Source: Hydrogenibacillus sp. (GTDB lineage Bacteria > Bacillota > Bacilli > Thermicanales > DSM-22653). Taken from it: DNA of 64,000 bases. The notes under the pieces were generated by a model, which saw only the letters and a program-made list of their open reading frames with translations, was not told the DNA's origin and did no database searches. Numbering within the stretch: the first letter of the stretch is position 1; each line of letters opens with the position of its first letter. Positions 1 to 7,935 of the stretch are shown here, in pieces. The stretch is taken from assembly GCA_014896255.1 (NCBI GenBank), contig JADBKT010000006.1, positions 28,048-92,047 of the forward strand, in the 5' to 3' direction. The translations under genes were made by a program, and so were the position numbers.

Positions 1-474
1 GGCGAGCGGAAGTCCGTGCGGGAAGAGATCGACAACTGGGATCCCCGGGCACACGTGAAGCGGATGCAGGCATTGGCCCAAAACGTGGTGTTCAATGTGC
101 CGCCGCGCGGCGACGCCGGCATCATCCGCGTCGAACTCGATCCTAAGGCGTTGCTCGCCGAGCTGCGCCGCGACATCGCCGGACGGTCGGCGCCAGAGCC
201 GGCTTCGACCGAACGGGCCGTGGAACATCTCTCCGCCGGTTCGAAGGTCGACGACCGGCCGTATGACGGTGATGAGGAACTGTCCGGGACGTACATCGTG
301 ACGTACGACGTCAAGACCGCCTTACCGAAACGGATCGAGTACATCGAGCGTGCGGTGTACGCCGACCAAGGCGCGCGGACCGACGATACGACGCGGTATG
401 TGTTTACGTTTCGTCGCTTCGGGGAATTCGTCCCGCCGGATCTGGTCGGTATCCCTGAACGGCGCGGCGGATGA
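1..474 (+). CDS. C-terminal part of a conserved hypothetical (possibly LolA-fold lipoprotein-like) protein
   Basis: The frame is open from the first base, so the gene very likely begins upstream; a GTG at 16 is the first in-window start codon but has no clear ribosome binding site. The visible part has no membrane segment. Its end (about residues 85-150 counted from GTG 16) alternates beta-strand-like stretches around G-T-Y-I-V-T-Y-D, A-L-P-K-R-I-E-Y and R-Y-V-F-T-F-R-R-F-G-E-F. That pattern resembles the last strands of LolA/LppX/DUF6612-type secreted lipoproteins, where a target strand is followed by conversion of a hydrolysable precursor ('T-x-L-P-x-x-x-E'). The family link is a guess from pattern only; the signal peptide and lipobox would be outside the window. 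A weak terminator follows at 488-514. Confidence 0.5.
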   Translation, partial: GERKSVREEIDNWDPRAHVKRMQALAQNVVFNVPPRGDAGIIRVELDPKALLAELRRDIAGRSAPEPASTERAVEHLSAGSKVDDRPYDGDEELSGTYIVTYDVKTALPKRIEYIERAVYADQGARTDDTTRYVFTFRRFGEFVPPDLVGIPERRGG

Positions 475-487
475 TCCGCCTAACGTC

Positions 488-514
488 AAAAAATCCCGGA
501 CGCAGCAGGATTTT
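488..514 (+). terminator. weak rho-independent terminator
   Basis: AAAATCC at 490-496 can pair with GGATTTT at 508-514 around an 11-base loop. The stem is short and AT-rich and the downstream T-run is only four bases, so it may be inefficient. It separates the truncated first gene from the ezrA-like gene. Confidence 0.35.
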
Positions 515-614
515 GCCGGTATGCTGTCGAATGAAATCGACAAAACGGTGAGTACGTCGAAATGGGCCTGCCCGATCTTGCAGGTGGTCGATCGACCGAG
601 AGGAGAAGCGGCGG

Positions 615-2930
615 ATGCAAAGCCGTGGGCACATCATCGGACTGCTCGTGGTGCTGTGGGTGTTGGTCAGCTTCGGTGGGCACAGCCTCGGGGCCGGCGG
701 ATCGAAAGCGTCCGTCGGGGATGAACGGCTCATCGATCGGATCGGCTTGATCGATCCCGCGGATCGTCCGGAACTCGAACAGGCGCTTGCGAAGACGCCG
801 TATCCCGTATGGGTATACATCGCGGATGGGGGATCGTCCGCGGATTCCGACGGGCTTCTTACGGCATGGAAAGCGATCGGCCAACCGGACGCCGGCCTTT
901 TGTTGTTGTACAACGCGCAGGAAGGCGTACTCCAAAGCCGTGTCGGCGATCGACTCGCCCAAGCGGGCGTCGACCCGCCGTCGTTGGAGTCCAAGATCGA
1001 AGCGTACTTTCGTCCGACGCTCACGAGCGACGGCCTGGTGCCGGCGCTTTTGTACCTGATTCGTGCGTTGCCGATGCCGGATCCCGTACAGGCGGCGCAG
1101 GCCGGGAAGTCCGACGGCCGGCTGACCGGAGACGGGCAGACGTCGGAGGTTTCCGATTCGGCGACGGCGATCGCCGAATCGGGGACACGGTCCGCCGGCC
1201 GAAGCCCCGTGAGCGGGTTGGTACTCGGCCTGTTTTTGTCCGTAGCGGCGGCGGCGCTCTTGATCGGGGGTTTCCGCGCCCACGCCCTGCGGCGCGAATT
1301 GCGGCTTCAGAGCCGGCGTTTTTCCGAGGCGCAAGATATGGTTCGCATGCTTCGTGCGCTGACGGAAACCGATCAGAGCGCGCTGGATACCGAGTCCTGG
1401 CGGGATGTCGATGGCGGTGCGCCGTCCGAAGCGTACCGCGCGCGGCGCGAATTGGAGCGCTACATACGGTTCGTTCTCCCTGAGGTCAAAGCGGCGCTTG
1501 CCGAAGGAGATCGCGTGTTGCGCCTTTTCCGGCTCATTCGCGCGGAGGAAGAACTCGCCTTTGTCCGAGCGGCGCTCGATGAGCTGGAGGTGCTGTTGCA
1601 CCAGGCGACCGTCGCCGACGCGAAGTCCCGAACGGAGGCCGGGGAGCGGCCGCCCCTTTCGAGCCCGGCGCCGGAAGCCGAGAAGCGGAATCGACCCGCG
1701 GCGCGTCCGGAGCCGTCGGCCGATGCCATGCGGAGCGCATATGAGGCGTTGCTCGACGACTGGCAGTCGTATATCGAAACGTGCGGTGCGCCGATGCCCC
1801 GCATCCGGGCGCGTCTCTCGGCGCTCGGCGAGGCGATCGCGAGCGGAACGTCGTCTGAAGCGGCGCTTGAAAAGGAGCTTGAGGCCTTGAGGGCGGCGCT
1901 TTCGGATGCCGATGCGCAAAGCGAAGCGATCGAATTTCGACTTCCGCAGGCGATTAAGGCGCGGGAGGCGCGTCTTTCGGCTTTGGAACGGACGGGCAAG
2001 GTGGAAGACGCGGAGACGTACCGCCGGGCGCTTCAAGCGGCCAAAGCGCGCTGGGACAAGATGTGGCCGCTTTGGGCCGACGGCGACTTGGAGGCCGTGC
2101 GGGCGGAAATCAATGCCGTTTGGCAGGCGCTCGCAGAACTGGACGAACGCTTGAAGGCCGAAGAGCAAGCGCGCCGTGGCGTCGATCAAGCGTTTCTGGC
2201 GGAACAGGAGGCGCTTGAGGGGCACCGGGAGACACTGCAGACAATCGAAGAAACGATTCAGAAGCTGCGCGAACGTCTGTTGTTGGATGAGGCGGTCCTG
2301 CAGGAACATCGGCAGGCGCTTGCCGCGGCGCTTAAGACCTACGAAACGGCCTTTCTGACCGTGGACCGGCTGCTTCGGGAAGGTCATTTCCTTTTGGCGG
2401 AAAATGCGTTGTCGGATCTTCGGGCCGAGCGCCAGGCGTTCGAGGCGGCGTTCCAACGCTTGGCTTCGGAGGTTCAGGCGTTTACCGGCTGGGAAACGGA
2501 GGTTCGCCGGACGATCGAAGCGCATCGGGCGCGAATCGCCCTGGCTCGGCAGAATCTGGCGCGAGCGTTTCTGGACGCGGCGGAGTTCGGGTTCGAAAAG
2601 CGGCTGGCACACGCTGCCGGGCTGCTCGATCGGACGCTGCTCCTCCTCGATCATCGCCCGATCGCCGTTTCGACCGTCGAATCGGCGCTGAAGGAAGCGA
2701 CAACCGCCGCCGATGCGATCGTAAAAGACGTGGATCAGACGATCGACGACGCACGGCGCGCGGAGTCGATCATCGCTCGGCTCAACCGTTTCCGTTTGCA
2801 CGAACCGGACATTGGGCGCTTCCTGATGCAGGCAGAAAACTGCTATCGCGATCGCGACTTTGCCAAGGCGCGCGCGTATGCCGAGCGCGCGCTGTCCGCC
2901 GCCGAAAAAAAATACGCGGCGCTGCCGTAG
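615..2930 (+). CDS. ezrA: TPM-domain/EzrA-like membrane coiled-coil protein (cell-division regulator)
   Basis: The 771-residue protein has a signal-like hydrophobic N-terminus (1-27), an extracytoplasmic TPM-like domain (about 35-150: D-P-A-D-R-P-E-L-E-Q-A-L, Y-P-V-W-V-Y-I, D-A-G-L-L-L-L-Y, V-G-D-R-L-A), a low-complexity linker, one membrane helix at about 200-220, then about 550 residues of Ala/Glu/Arg-rich coiled coil. The part from the helix onward matches classical EzrA in size (about 560 residues) and topology (N out, C in). Near the C-terminus, L-N-R-F-R (about 723-727) sits where EzrA carries its conserved QNR patch. EzrA restrains FtsZ ring assembly at the membrane. Downstream nifZ-thiI-sspA mirror the B. 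subtilis ezrA neighbourhood. AGGAG lies nine bases before ATG 615. The EzrA assignment is good; the role of the extra domain is unknown. Confidence 0.8.
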   Translation: MQSRGHIIGLLVVLWVLVSFGGHSLGAGGSKASVGDERLIDRIGLIDPADRPELEQALAKTPYPVWVYIADGGSSADSDGLLTAWKAIGQPDAGLLLLYNAQEGVLQSRVGDRLAQAGVDPPSLESKIEAYFRPTLTSDGLVPALLYLIRALPMPDPVQAAQAGKSDGRLTGDGQTSEVSDSATAIAESGTRSAGRSPVSGLVLGLFLSVAAAALLIGGFRAHALRRELRLQSRRFSEAQDMVRMLRALTETDQSALDTESWRDVDGGAPSEAYRARRELERYIRFVLPEVKAALAEGDRVLRLFRLIRAEEELAFVRAALDELEVLLHQATVADAKSRTEAGERPPLSSPAPEAEKRNRPAARPEPSADAMRSAYEALLDDWQSYIETCGAPMPRIRARLSALGEAIASGTSSEAALEKELEALRAALSDADAQSEAIEFRLPQAIKAREARLSALERTGKVEDAETYRRALQAAKARWDKMWPLWADGDLEAVRAEINAVWQALAELDERLKAEEQARRGVDQAFLAEQEALEGHRETLQTIEETIQKLRERLLLDEAVLQEHRQALAAALKTYETAFLTVDRLLREGHFLLAENALSDLRAERQAFEAAFQRLASEVQAFTGWETEVRRTIEAHRARIALARQNLARAFLDAAEFGFEKRLAHAAGLLDRTLLLLDHRPIAVSTVESALKEATTAADAIVKDVDQTIDDARRAESIIARLNRFRLHEPDIGRFLMQAENCYRDRDFAKARAYAERALSAAEKKYAALP

Positions 2931-2994
2931 ACGGCAGGCCGCAAGGCGTGGGTGGGCGGGGAATGGTTTCATCCATACCATATGCTGAACGCCC

Positions 2995-3035
2995 AAAAGC
3001 GTGCTTCGGTCTTGGACGCCGAGGCACGCTTTTTG
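2995..3035 (+). terminator. strong terminator after the ezrA-like gene
   Basis: AAAGCGTGCTTCGG and CCGAGGCACGCTTT form a long stem with one mismatch, flanked by A-run and T-run, so it could work in both directions. It ends the ezrA-like transcript. Confidence 0.8.
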
Positions 3036-3116
3036 GATTGGCAAAACCGGGTTCTCCAAACATTGGTCTACAATAAAACGGTCTTCGGCGGCAACGCTAA
3101 ATGCGGGGTGGTCGCT

Positions 3117-3272
3117 GTGCTTCGGCGCTTCAATCTGCTGGTGCGCTTCTTGGCGCTTCTCTTGGCGGCGTTCCCCTCCCGGCGGTCGCCGTGGTGGATG
3201 AAGTTCGTCTGGCCCCTCGTTCTGCGCTTGCCGCCGATGAAGCGGCTCGTGTTGCGCGTGCGCTTGGGATAG
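3117..3272 (+). CDS. possible 51-residue basic hydrophobic protein
   Basis: This GTG frame follows a GGGGTGG sequence at about 3104-3110 and encodes a short protein with a hydrophobic first half (L-L-V-R-F-L-A-L-L-L-A-A-F) and a Trp/Arg/Lys-rich second half. A TACAAT -10-like sequence lies at 3069-3074. I know no family for it. The 417 bases between ezrA and the next confident gene (2931-3347) hold only this frame and the terminator at 2995-3035. It could equally be non-coding or a gene remnant. Confidence 0.22.
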   Translation: MLRRFNLLVRFLALLLAAFPSRRSPWWMKFVWPLVLRLPPMKRLVLRVRLG

Positions 3273-3347
3273 GCGGCGACGAGCCGGGGAGATGCACGGA
3301 TTGCCGAGAAGGTTCATCCAAGGGATATGGCAAAGCGGGGTGTGATC

Positions 3348-3755
3348 ATGGACGAGCGAAAGACGAACGACGCATACGGGCACGATTGGTACGAGCGCGG
3401 CGGTGGGTCCCGCCTGACGGGCGCCGAAACGGAGGCGTCCTATGAGCTCGCGCCTAAGGAACCGGCGGCGGCCGACAAAGGGGCAACCGCCCGCGCGGAC
3501 GACGCCGGGATTCGAACCGGCGAAGATACGCGCGTCGAACGAGACGTTCGCGGGCGAGGGCTCGGCATCGCCGCGCTCGTCGTCGCGCTGCTTGCGCTTT
3601 TTTTCTGGCCGCTCCTGTTGGGACTCGCGGCCATCGTCATGGGGTATTTTGCGTTCGCCGGCGGGAGTCGGGCGCTCGGACTTTGGGCGATGGGGATCGG
3701 CGCCCTCTCGGTGATCATCGATCTCGTCGCTCGGTTCATGTCGCCCGCGTTTTGA
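3348..3755 (+). CDS. DUF4190-like small membrane protein
   Basis: The predicted protein has about 135 residues: a polar, charged N-terminal 70 residues, then two hydrophobic helices (G-L-G-I-A-A-L-V-V-A-L-L-A-L and the stretch from L-G-L-W-A-M-G-I-G to I-I-D-L-V-A-R-F) separated by a glycine turn. This is the two-helix layout of DUF4190 proteins, which have no known function. ATG 3348 was preferred to ATG 3327 because GGGGTG lies just upstream and the sequence M-D-E-R-K is a natural start; the upstream ATG sits almost on top of its own AGGG. The gene stands alone between two terminators (2995-3035 and 3800-3832). Confidence 0.65.
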   Translation: MDERKTNDAYGHDWYERGGGSRLTGAETEASYELAPKEPAAADKGATARADDAGIRTGEDTRVERDVRGRGLGIAALVVALLALFFWPLLLGLAAIVMGYFAFAGGSRALGLWAMGIGALSVIIDLVARFMSPAF

Positions 3756-3799
3756 TTCGGCGGTTGCAGCGTGCAGTTCGCTCGAGCGAGCAGCGACGG

Positions 3800-3832
3800 T
3801 CCTTCCGGGCGGAAGCCCGGAAGGATTTTTTT
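3800..3832 (+). terminator. perfect terminator before the nifZ gene
   Basis: CCTTCCGGGC (3801-3810), loop GGAA, GCCCGGAAGG (3815-3824), then A and seven T. The stem is a perfect 10 bp with a GNRA-type loop. Confidence 0.93.
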
Positions 3833-3872
3833 CATCCATGCTGTTATGTTAAGATGAAAGCGGTGATGTGCG

Positions 3873-5009
3873 GTGATCTACCTGGACAACAGCGCGACGA
3901 CGCGGCCGGATCCGAGCGTCCTTGAGGCGTATGTCCGCGCGTCGCAGGAAGTTTTCGCCAATCCGGCGTCGCTGCACGTCCTCGGTGCGAGGGCCGAGCA
4001 GTTGCTCGGGCAGGCGCGGACGCAGGCGGCAAGCTTTCTCGGGGTTCACCCGGAGGAGATCGTTTTTACGTCCGGCGGCACCGAAGCGAACAATCTCGCG
4101 CTGTTCGGCGCCGCGGAGGCATACGGCGGCCGCGGACGGCACATCGTCGTCTCGCCGATCGAGCACCCCTCCGTCCGCGAACCGATCGCCGAACTCCGCA
4201 AAAGCGGTTACGATGTGACGGAGCTTCCCGTCGACCGCTTTGGCCGCGTGGATCCGGACGCGGTGGCGCGCGCGCTGACCCCGGAGACGATGATGGTGAG
4301 CGTCATGGCGGTGAACAACGAACTCGGAACCGTCCAGCCGCTTGCGGCGATCGGGCGCACGGTGAAGGCCAAAAGCCGCGCCCTCTTTCATGTCGATGCG
4401 GTGCAGGCGTATGCCGTGCAGGAGGTGCGGCCGAGCGACTGGCAAGCCGATCTCGTGACCCTCTCGGCGCACAAATGGCACGGGCCCAAAGGCGTCGGGC
4501 TGCTTTACGTCCGCCGAGGGGTACGGCTTCTGCCGCTTTTCTACGGCGGCGGACAAGAGCAGGGGCTTCGTCCGGGCACGGTGAACGTCCCGCTCATCGC
4601 GGCGATGGCCCGCGCCATGCGCCTGACCGAAGCGGCGCGCGCCGAAGCGGTCGCTCGTTTTCAACGGATGAACGCGATGCTGCGTGAAGCGGTCGAGGCC
4701 GCGGGCGGGACGGTGCTCTCGCCGGACGACGGCGCGCCGCATATCTTGGCCGCGGCCTTTCCGCCGATCCGCTCGGAGACGCTCATCCATGCGCTGGCGG
4801 AAGACGGTGTGATCATTTCCACGCGTTCGGCGTGCACGAGCAAGAGCGGTGCGCCGTCGGCCGTCCTCCGCGCCGTCGGCGCGTCGGATGCACTTTCGCG
4901 GAGCGCGGTACGCATCAGTTTCGGTCGCGACAATACGGAAGCGGAAGTCGAGCGGGCCGGCGCGGCGCTCATCGCCGCCGTCCGGAGGCTTAACGCCGTC
5001 GTCGGCTGA
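3873..5009 (+). CDS. nifZ: cysteine desulfurase, NifS/NifZ type
   Basis: This 378-residue PLP enzyme removes sulfur from cysteine as an enzyme-bound persulfide and passes it to acceptors. It starts with M-I-Y-L-D-N-S-A-T-T and has the PLP lysine in S-A-H-K-W-H-G-P-K-G (Lys201) and the persulfide cysteine in S-T-R-S-A-C-T-S-K (Cys321). GTG 3873 is chosen because it gives the typical family N-terminus; the ribosome binding site is weak. thiI begins 48 bases after the stop. The nifZ-thiI pair is conserved in Bacillus, where NifZ feeds ThiI for 4-thiouridine in tRNA, so that is the likely main job; a wider role in Fe-S or thiamine sulfur supply is possible. Confidence 0.93.
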   Translation: MIYLDNSATTRPDPSVLEAYVRASQEVFANPASLHVLGARAEQLLGQARTQAASFLGVHPEEIVFTSGGTEANNLALFGAAEAYGGRGRHIVVSPIEHPSVREPIAELRKSGYDVTELPVDRFGRVDPDAVARALTPETMMVSVMAVNNELGTVQPLAAIGRTVKAKSRALFHVDAVQAYAVQEVRPSDWQADLVTLSAHKWHGPKGVGLLYVRRGVRLLPLFYGGGQEQGLRPGTVNVPLIAAMARAMRLTEAARAEAVARFQRMNAMLREAVEAAGGTVLSPDDGAPHILAAAFPPIRSETLIHALAEDGVIISTRSACTSKSGAPSAVLRAVGASDALSRSAVRISFGRDNTEAEVERAGAALIAAVRRLNAVVG

Positions 5010-5056
5010 GCGGCCGTGCGTGCGACGACCATAAGCTGCGTTGGGGCGTGAACGGG

Positions 5057-6265
5057 ATGTATACGACGGTTTTGCTCCGTTTCGGAGAATTGTCGTTGAA
5101 AGGGAAAAATCGCGCGCAGTTTGAGCTGCGCTTGGTAGAAGACGTCCGCCAGCGGCTGGCTGCTTTTCCGGCGTTGACGTTTCGCCGGGTACACGGACGG
5201 CTGTACATCGAGCTGAACGGGACGCCGTTTGAGGCGTTGAACGAACCGCTGTCCCGTGTTTTCGGCGTGATTTCCTTCTCCCCGGCAGTGCGCGTGAAGC
5301 CCGAATTAGAGCCGATCCTGGAGACGGCGCTCGCGCTCATACAGGCGGCGGGACCGAAGACGTTCAAAGTGAGCGCCCGGCGAACGGCGCGGAATTTTCC
5401 GTATTCTTCACAGGAGATTCCGCGCCTCGTCGGCGCCCACATCCTCAAAAACACGCCCGGTTTGAAGGTCGACGTGCATACGCCGGAAGTGGAGCTGTTC
5501 ATCGAGGTACGCCAGGAAGGCGTGTTCATCTACGATCGCGTTTACCCCGGCGCGGGCGGTTTTCCCGTCGGCACGTCGGGGAAAGTGCTCCTGCTTTTGT
5601 CCGGCGGCATCGACAGTCCGGTCGCCGGCTGGTACATGTTGCGCAAGGGGGCGACTTTGGGGGCGGTCTATTTCCACAGCCCGCCGTATACGAGCGAGCG
5701 GGCGAAGCTCAAGGTCATCGAGCTCGCCCGCATTTTGAGCCTGTGGGGAAATCGCGTGCGGCTTACCGTCGTGCCCTTTACGGAGATTCAGGAGGCGCTC
5801 AAGGCGCGCGTTCCGGAATCGCTGCTCACGACGTTCATGCGCCGCTATATGATGCGCATCGCGGAAAAGATCGCCGAAGATGCCGGTGCGCTGGCGCTTG
5901 CCACCGGGGAGAGCCTCGGCCAAGTGGCGAGCCAGACGCTGGAAAACATGCACGTGATCAATGCTGCCACACGCCTCCCGGTGTTGCGTCCGCTCGTCGG
6001 CCTGGACAAGACGGAGATCATTGCGATGGCGCGCAAGATCGGGACGTACGAGACGTCGATCTTGCCGTATGCAGATTGTTGTACGGTGTTTACGCCGGAG
6101 AGGCCGCAGACGAAGCCGCGCCTCATCAACGTCGAGCGCATCGAAGCGCGCGCCGGGCTCGATCAGGAGGGGATGATCGCCCGCGCCCTTCAAGGCGTCG
6201 AAGTGCTCGACATCACGCCGGATATGCCGCAGATCGTCGAGGGGCTGGTCGACGTGTACCTATAA
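5057..6265 (+). CDS. thiI: tRNA 4-thiouridine synthetase ThiI
   Basis: ThiI adenylates U8 of tRNA and inserts sulfur relayed from the cysteine desulfurase; in some bacteria it also serves thiamine thiazole synthesis. The 402-residue protein has an N-terminal ferredoxin-like/THUMP region (about 60-165) and the PP-loop ATP motif L-L-L-L-S-G-G-I-D-S-P-V (S-G-G-I-D-S at about 182-187). It stops at the Bacillus length without the C-terminal rhodanese domain of the enterobacterial enzyme, so sulfur must come directly from the NifZ-type enzyme or another carrier. ATG 5057 is preferred over GTG 5048 because GGGG lies ten bases before it but only one base before the GTG. A stem with T-run follows at 6296-6333. 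Confidence 0.93.
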   Translation: MYTTVLLRFGELSLKGKNRAQFELRLVEDVRQRLAAFPALTFRRVHGRLYIELNGTPFEALNEPLSRVFGVISFSPAVRVKPELEPILETALALIQAAGPKTFKVSARRTARNFPYSSQEIPRLVGAHILKNTPGLKVDVHTPEVELFIEVRQEGVFIYDRVYPGAGGFPVGTSGKVLLLLSGGIDSPVAGWYMLRKGATLGAVYFHSPPYTSERAKLKVIELARILSLWGNRVRLTVVPFTEIQEALKARVPESLLTTFMRRYMMRIAEKIAEDAGALALATGESLGQVASQTLENMHVINAATRLPVLRPLVGLDKTEIIAMARKIGTYETSILPYADCCTVFTPERPQTKPRLINVERIEARAGLDQEGMIARALQGVEVLDITPDMPQIVEGLVDVYL

Positions 6266-6295
6266 GCCGTCGTTCGAATGTACGCCATGAGATGC

Positions 6296-6333
6296 GCCGA
6301 TCTCCTGTGCCTTTCGGTACCATCGGCCTTTTT
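6296..6333 (+). terminator. probable terminator after thiI
   Basis: GCCGAT (6296-6301) pairs with ATCGGC (6322-6327), with a 20-base loop, followed by CTTTTT. It lies in a 147-base gap that shows nothing else except the ribosome binding site of the next gene. Confidence 0.5.
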
Positions 6334-6412
6334 CCGCGTATTCGCGGACGATGCGCGCGTGTTCGCGGCGATCGTCTCACGTTCGATGCAAATAAAGAAA
6401 GGATGACGCGCG

Positions 6413-7546
6413 ATGCGCGAACGCTTCATCGCCCGTCGCCGGGCGCTCGCCGCAGCGCTCCGCTCACACGGCGCGCCGGCCCTGATCACCGATCCGGTGT
6501 CCATCGCCTATTTGACCGGCATACGTCTAACCCCCCACGAGCGATTTCTCGCCTTCGTGCTTATGCCCGATCTGACGGCGTTTTGGATCGTGCCGGAACT
6601 GGAGGCCGAGGCGGTACGGCCGAGCGGGATCGAGGCCGTCGCCTATCGCGACGGCGAAGACCCGTTTGTCCGGTTGGTCGAAGGGTTTTCGAAGGTGCGC
6701 GTCCAAACGCCGCGGGAGCTGTTCGTCGAAAAGCGGGCGCTTGCGCTCGAGCGGGCCGAGGCGATCGCCGGCGTGATTCCGGGGGTTGTCTATCAAGATA
6801 TTACCCCGACGCTCACCCGCCTGAGGCGTACGAAAGACGACGCCGAACGTGCGGCCCACCGGCGCGCGGCCGAGGCGGTCGATGCCCTGATCCGGGAAAT
6901 CGCGGCGGAGCTCAGACCCGGGATGACCGAACGCGACGTGGCCTTTCGCCTTGAGGCCCTTGCCCGCGCCAGGGGCGTAGCGGCGATGAGCTTTCCGACG
7001 ATCGTTTTGAGCGGCGCGCGGGCCGCCCTTCCGCACGGCGAACCGGGAGACGTGCCGATCGGTGGCGGCATTTTGCTCATCGATCTGGGCGTCGCCGTGG
7101 ACGGCTATCACGCGGACATCACGCGCACGTTTTTCCTCGGCTCGCCGGATGACGATTTTGTCCGACGCTATGAGGCCGTATTGGCCGCCCAACAAGCGGC
7201 GATCGACGCCGTGCGTCCCGGCGTGCCGTACGCCGAGCTCGATCGGCGGGCGCGGGAGATGCTCGAGCGCCATGGATGGGCACCGTATTTTACGCATCGC
7301 CTGGGCCACGGTTTGGGCCTCGACGTGCATGAGCCGCCTTCGATTCACGGTGACTGCGCGGATGTGATCGGCGTCGGCGAAGTCTTTACCGTCGAGCCGG
7401 GCATCTATCTGCCCGGATGGGGCGGCATTCGCATCGAAGACGACGTGCTCGTCGACGTATCCGGCGCCGTGGTGTTGACACGCGCTCCCAAAGCGGTTGA
7501 GGAGATGGTGATCGAATGGCCGCGTGGCAATATTTTCAGTGAATGA
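6413..7546 (+). CDS. M24 family metallopeptidase (Xaa-Pro aminopeptidase/dipeptidase type)
   Basis: This 377-residue cytoplasmic protein has the creatinase-like N-terminal domain (1-130) and the pita-bread catalytic domain of M24B peptidases, which cleave next to proline. The five dinuclear metal ligands can be placed: the two aspartates in L-L-I-D-L-G-V-A-V-D-G-Y-H-A-D-I-T-R, the histidine of L-G-H-G-L-G-L-D-V-H-E, the glutamate of T-V-E-P-G, and the glutamate of I-R-I-E-D-D-V. AAAGGATG (6398-6405) precedes ATG 6413. It interrupts the thiI-sspA order known from B. subtilis. PepQ or YqhT-type aminopeptidase are the closest names; substrate length cannot be told from sequence. Confidence 0.88.
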   Translation: MRERFIARRRALAAALRSHGAPALITDPVSIAYLTGIRLTPHERFLAFVLMPDLTAFWIVPELEAEAVRPSGIEAVAYRDGEDPFVRLVEGFSKVRVQTPRELFVEKRALALERAEAIAGVIPGVVYQDITPTLTRLRRTKDDAERAAHRRAAEAVDALIREIAAELRPGMTERDVAFRLEALARARGVAAMSFPTIVLSGARAALPHGEPGDVPIGGGILLIDLGVAVDGYHADITRTFFLGSPDDDFVRRYEAVLAAQQAAIDAVRPGVPYAELDRRAREMLERHGWAPYFTHRLGHGLGLDVHEPPSIHGDCADVIGVGEVFTVEPGIYLPGWGGIRIEDDVLVDVSGAVVLTRAPKAVEEMVIEWPRGNIFSE

Positions 7547-7569
7547 ATGCCTCGTCTCTCGCGGATTCT
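7539..7569 (+). promoter_or_regulatory. predicted sigma-G/sigma-F promoter of the SASP gene
   Basis: TGAATG at 7539-7544, an 18-base spacer, and GATTCTA at 7563-7569 fit the forespore patterns TGAATR and CATNNTA, except for the first base of the -10. Expected transcription start is near 7576, giving a 25-base leader. The -35 element overlaps the stop of the peptidase gene. Forespore-specific transcription is what SASP genes need. Confidence 0.6.
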
Positions 7570-7586
7570 ATGGATACACCGCGAGA
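7555..7586 (+). repeat. 9-bp inverted repeat spanning the sspA-like promoter
   Basis: CTCTCGCGG (7555-7563) and CCGCGAGAG (7578-7586) are exact inverted copies with 14 bases between them. The left arm lies in the promoter spacer and the right arm at the start of the transcript, running into the AGGAGG. With a start near 7576 only the right arm is transcribed, so this is more likely a DNA site than an RNA hairpin. Confidence 0.6.
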
Positions 7587-7600
7587 GGAGGTGAGTCCAG

Positions 7601-7825
7601 ATGGCTCAACAAAACACCCAGTCTCGTAACCGAAACCAGCTGGTCGTTCCGGGGGCGGAGCAGGCGATCGATCAGATGAAGTATGAGATCGCCTCGGAAT
7701 TCGGCGTGCAGCTCGGCCCGGATACGACTTCACGTGCCAACGGTTCCGTCGGTGGCGAAATCACGAAGCGCCTGGTTCAGTTTGCCCAACAGCACCTGGC
7801 CGGCCAACATCCCCAAGGATTCTAA
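7601..7825 (+). CDS. alpha/beta-type small acid-soluble spore protein
   Basis: This 74-residue protein coats and protects DNA in the dormant spore and is degraded on germination. The family hallmark is present: [12 protein letters not shown] near residues 25-36, which contains the germination protease site (cut expected between Glu29 and Ile30), and a second conserved block [15 protein letters not shown] near the end. AGGAGG (7585-7590) precedes ATG 7601 by ten bases. Position between thiI/peptidase and ytfI-ytfJ corresponds to sspA of B. subtilis; since several paralogues exist in spore formers, the exact letter is not certain. Followed by a stem at 7850-7886. Confidence 0.93.
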   Translation: MAQQNTQSRNRNQLVVPGAEQAIDQMKYEIASEFGVQLGPDTTSRANGSVGGEITKRLVQFAQQHLAGQHPQGF

Positions 7826-7849
7826 CCCCATAATGGCATAACTTCTCTC

Positions 7850-7886
7850 GCAGGCGGCGGAGTTTCGTCGCCTGCATCGTTTGTTT
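7850..7886 (+). terminator. probable terminator of the SASP gene
   Basis: GCAGGCG (7850-7856) pairs with CGCCTGC (7869-7875), followed by ATCGTTTGTTT. The T-rich tail is interrupted, so strength is uncertain. Confidence 0.5.
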
Positions 7887-7935
7887 CGGCCTTAAAAAGC
7901 GCGGTCGAAGCGATTTCGGAGGTGAGTCGACGAAG

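Noticed and set aside
486..3839. A 1117-codon open frame on the minus strand antisense to the ezrA-like gene and its neighbours
   Set aside because: It is Arg/Pro-rich, spans two terminators and intergenic DNA, has no recognisable domain, and mirrors plus-strand codon bias. Such shadows are common at this GC.
7555..7586. A leader hairpin hiding the SASP ribosome binding site
   Set aside because: The predicted transcription start near 7576 leaves the left arm untranscribed, so an RNA hairpin is unlikely unless a second upstream promoter exists.
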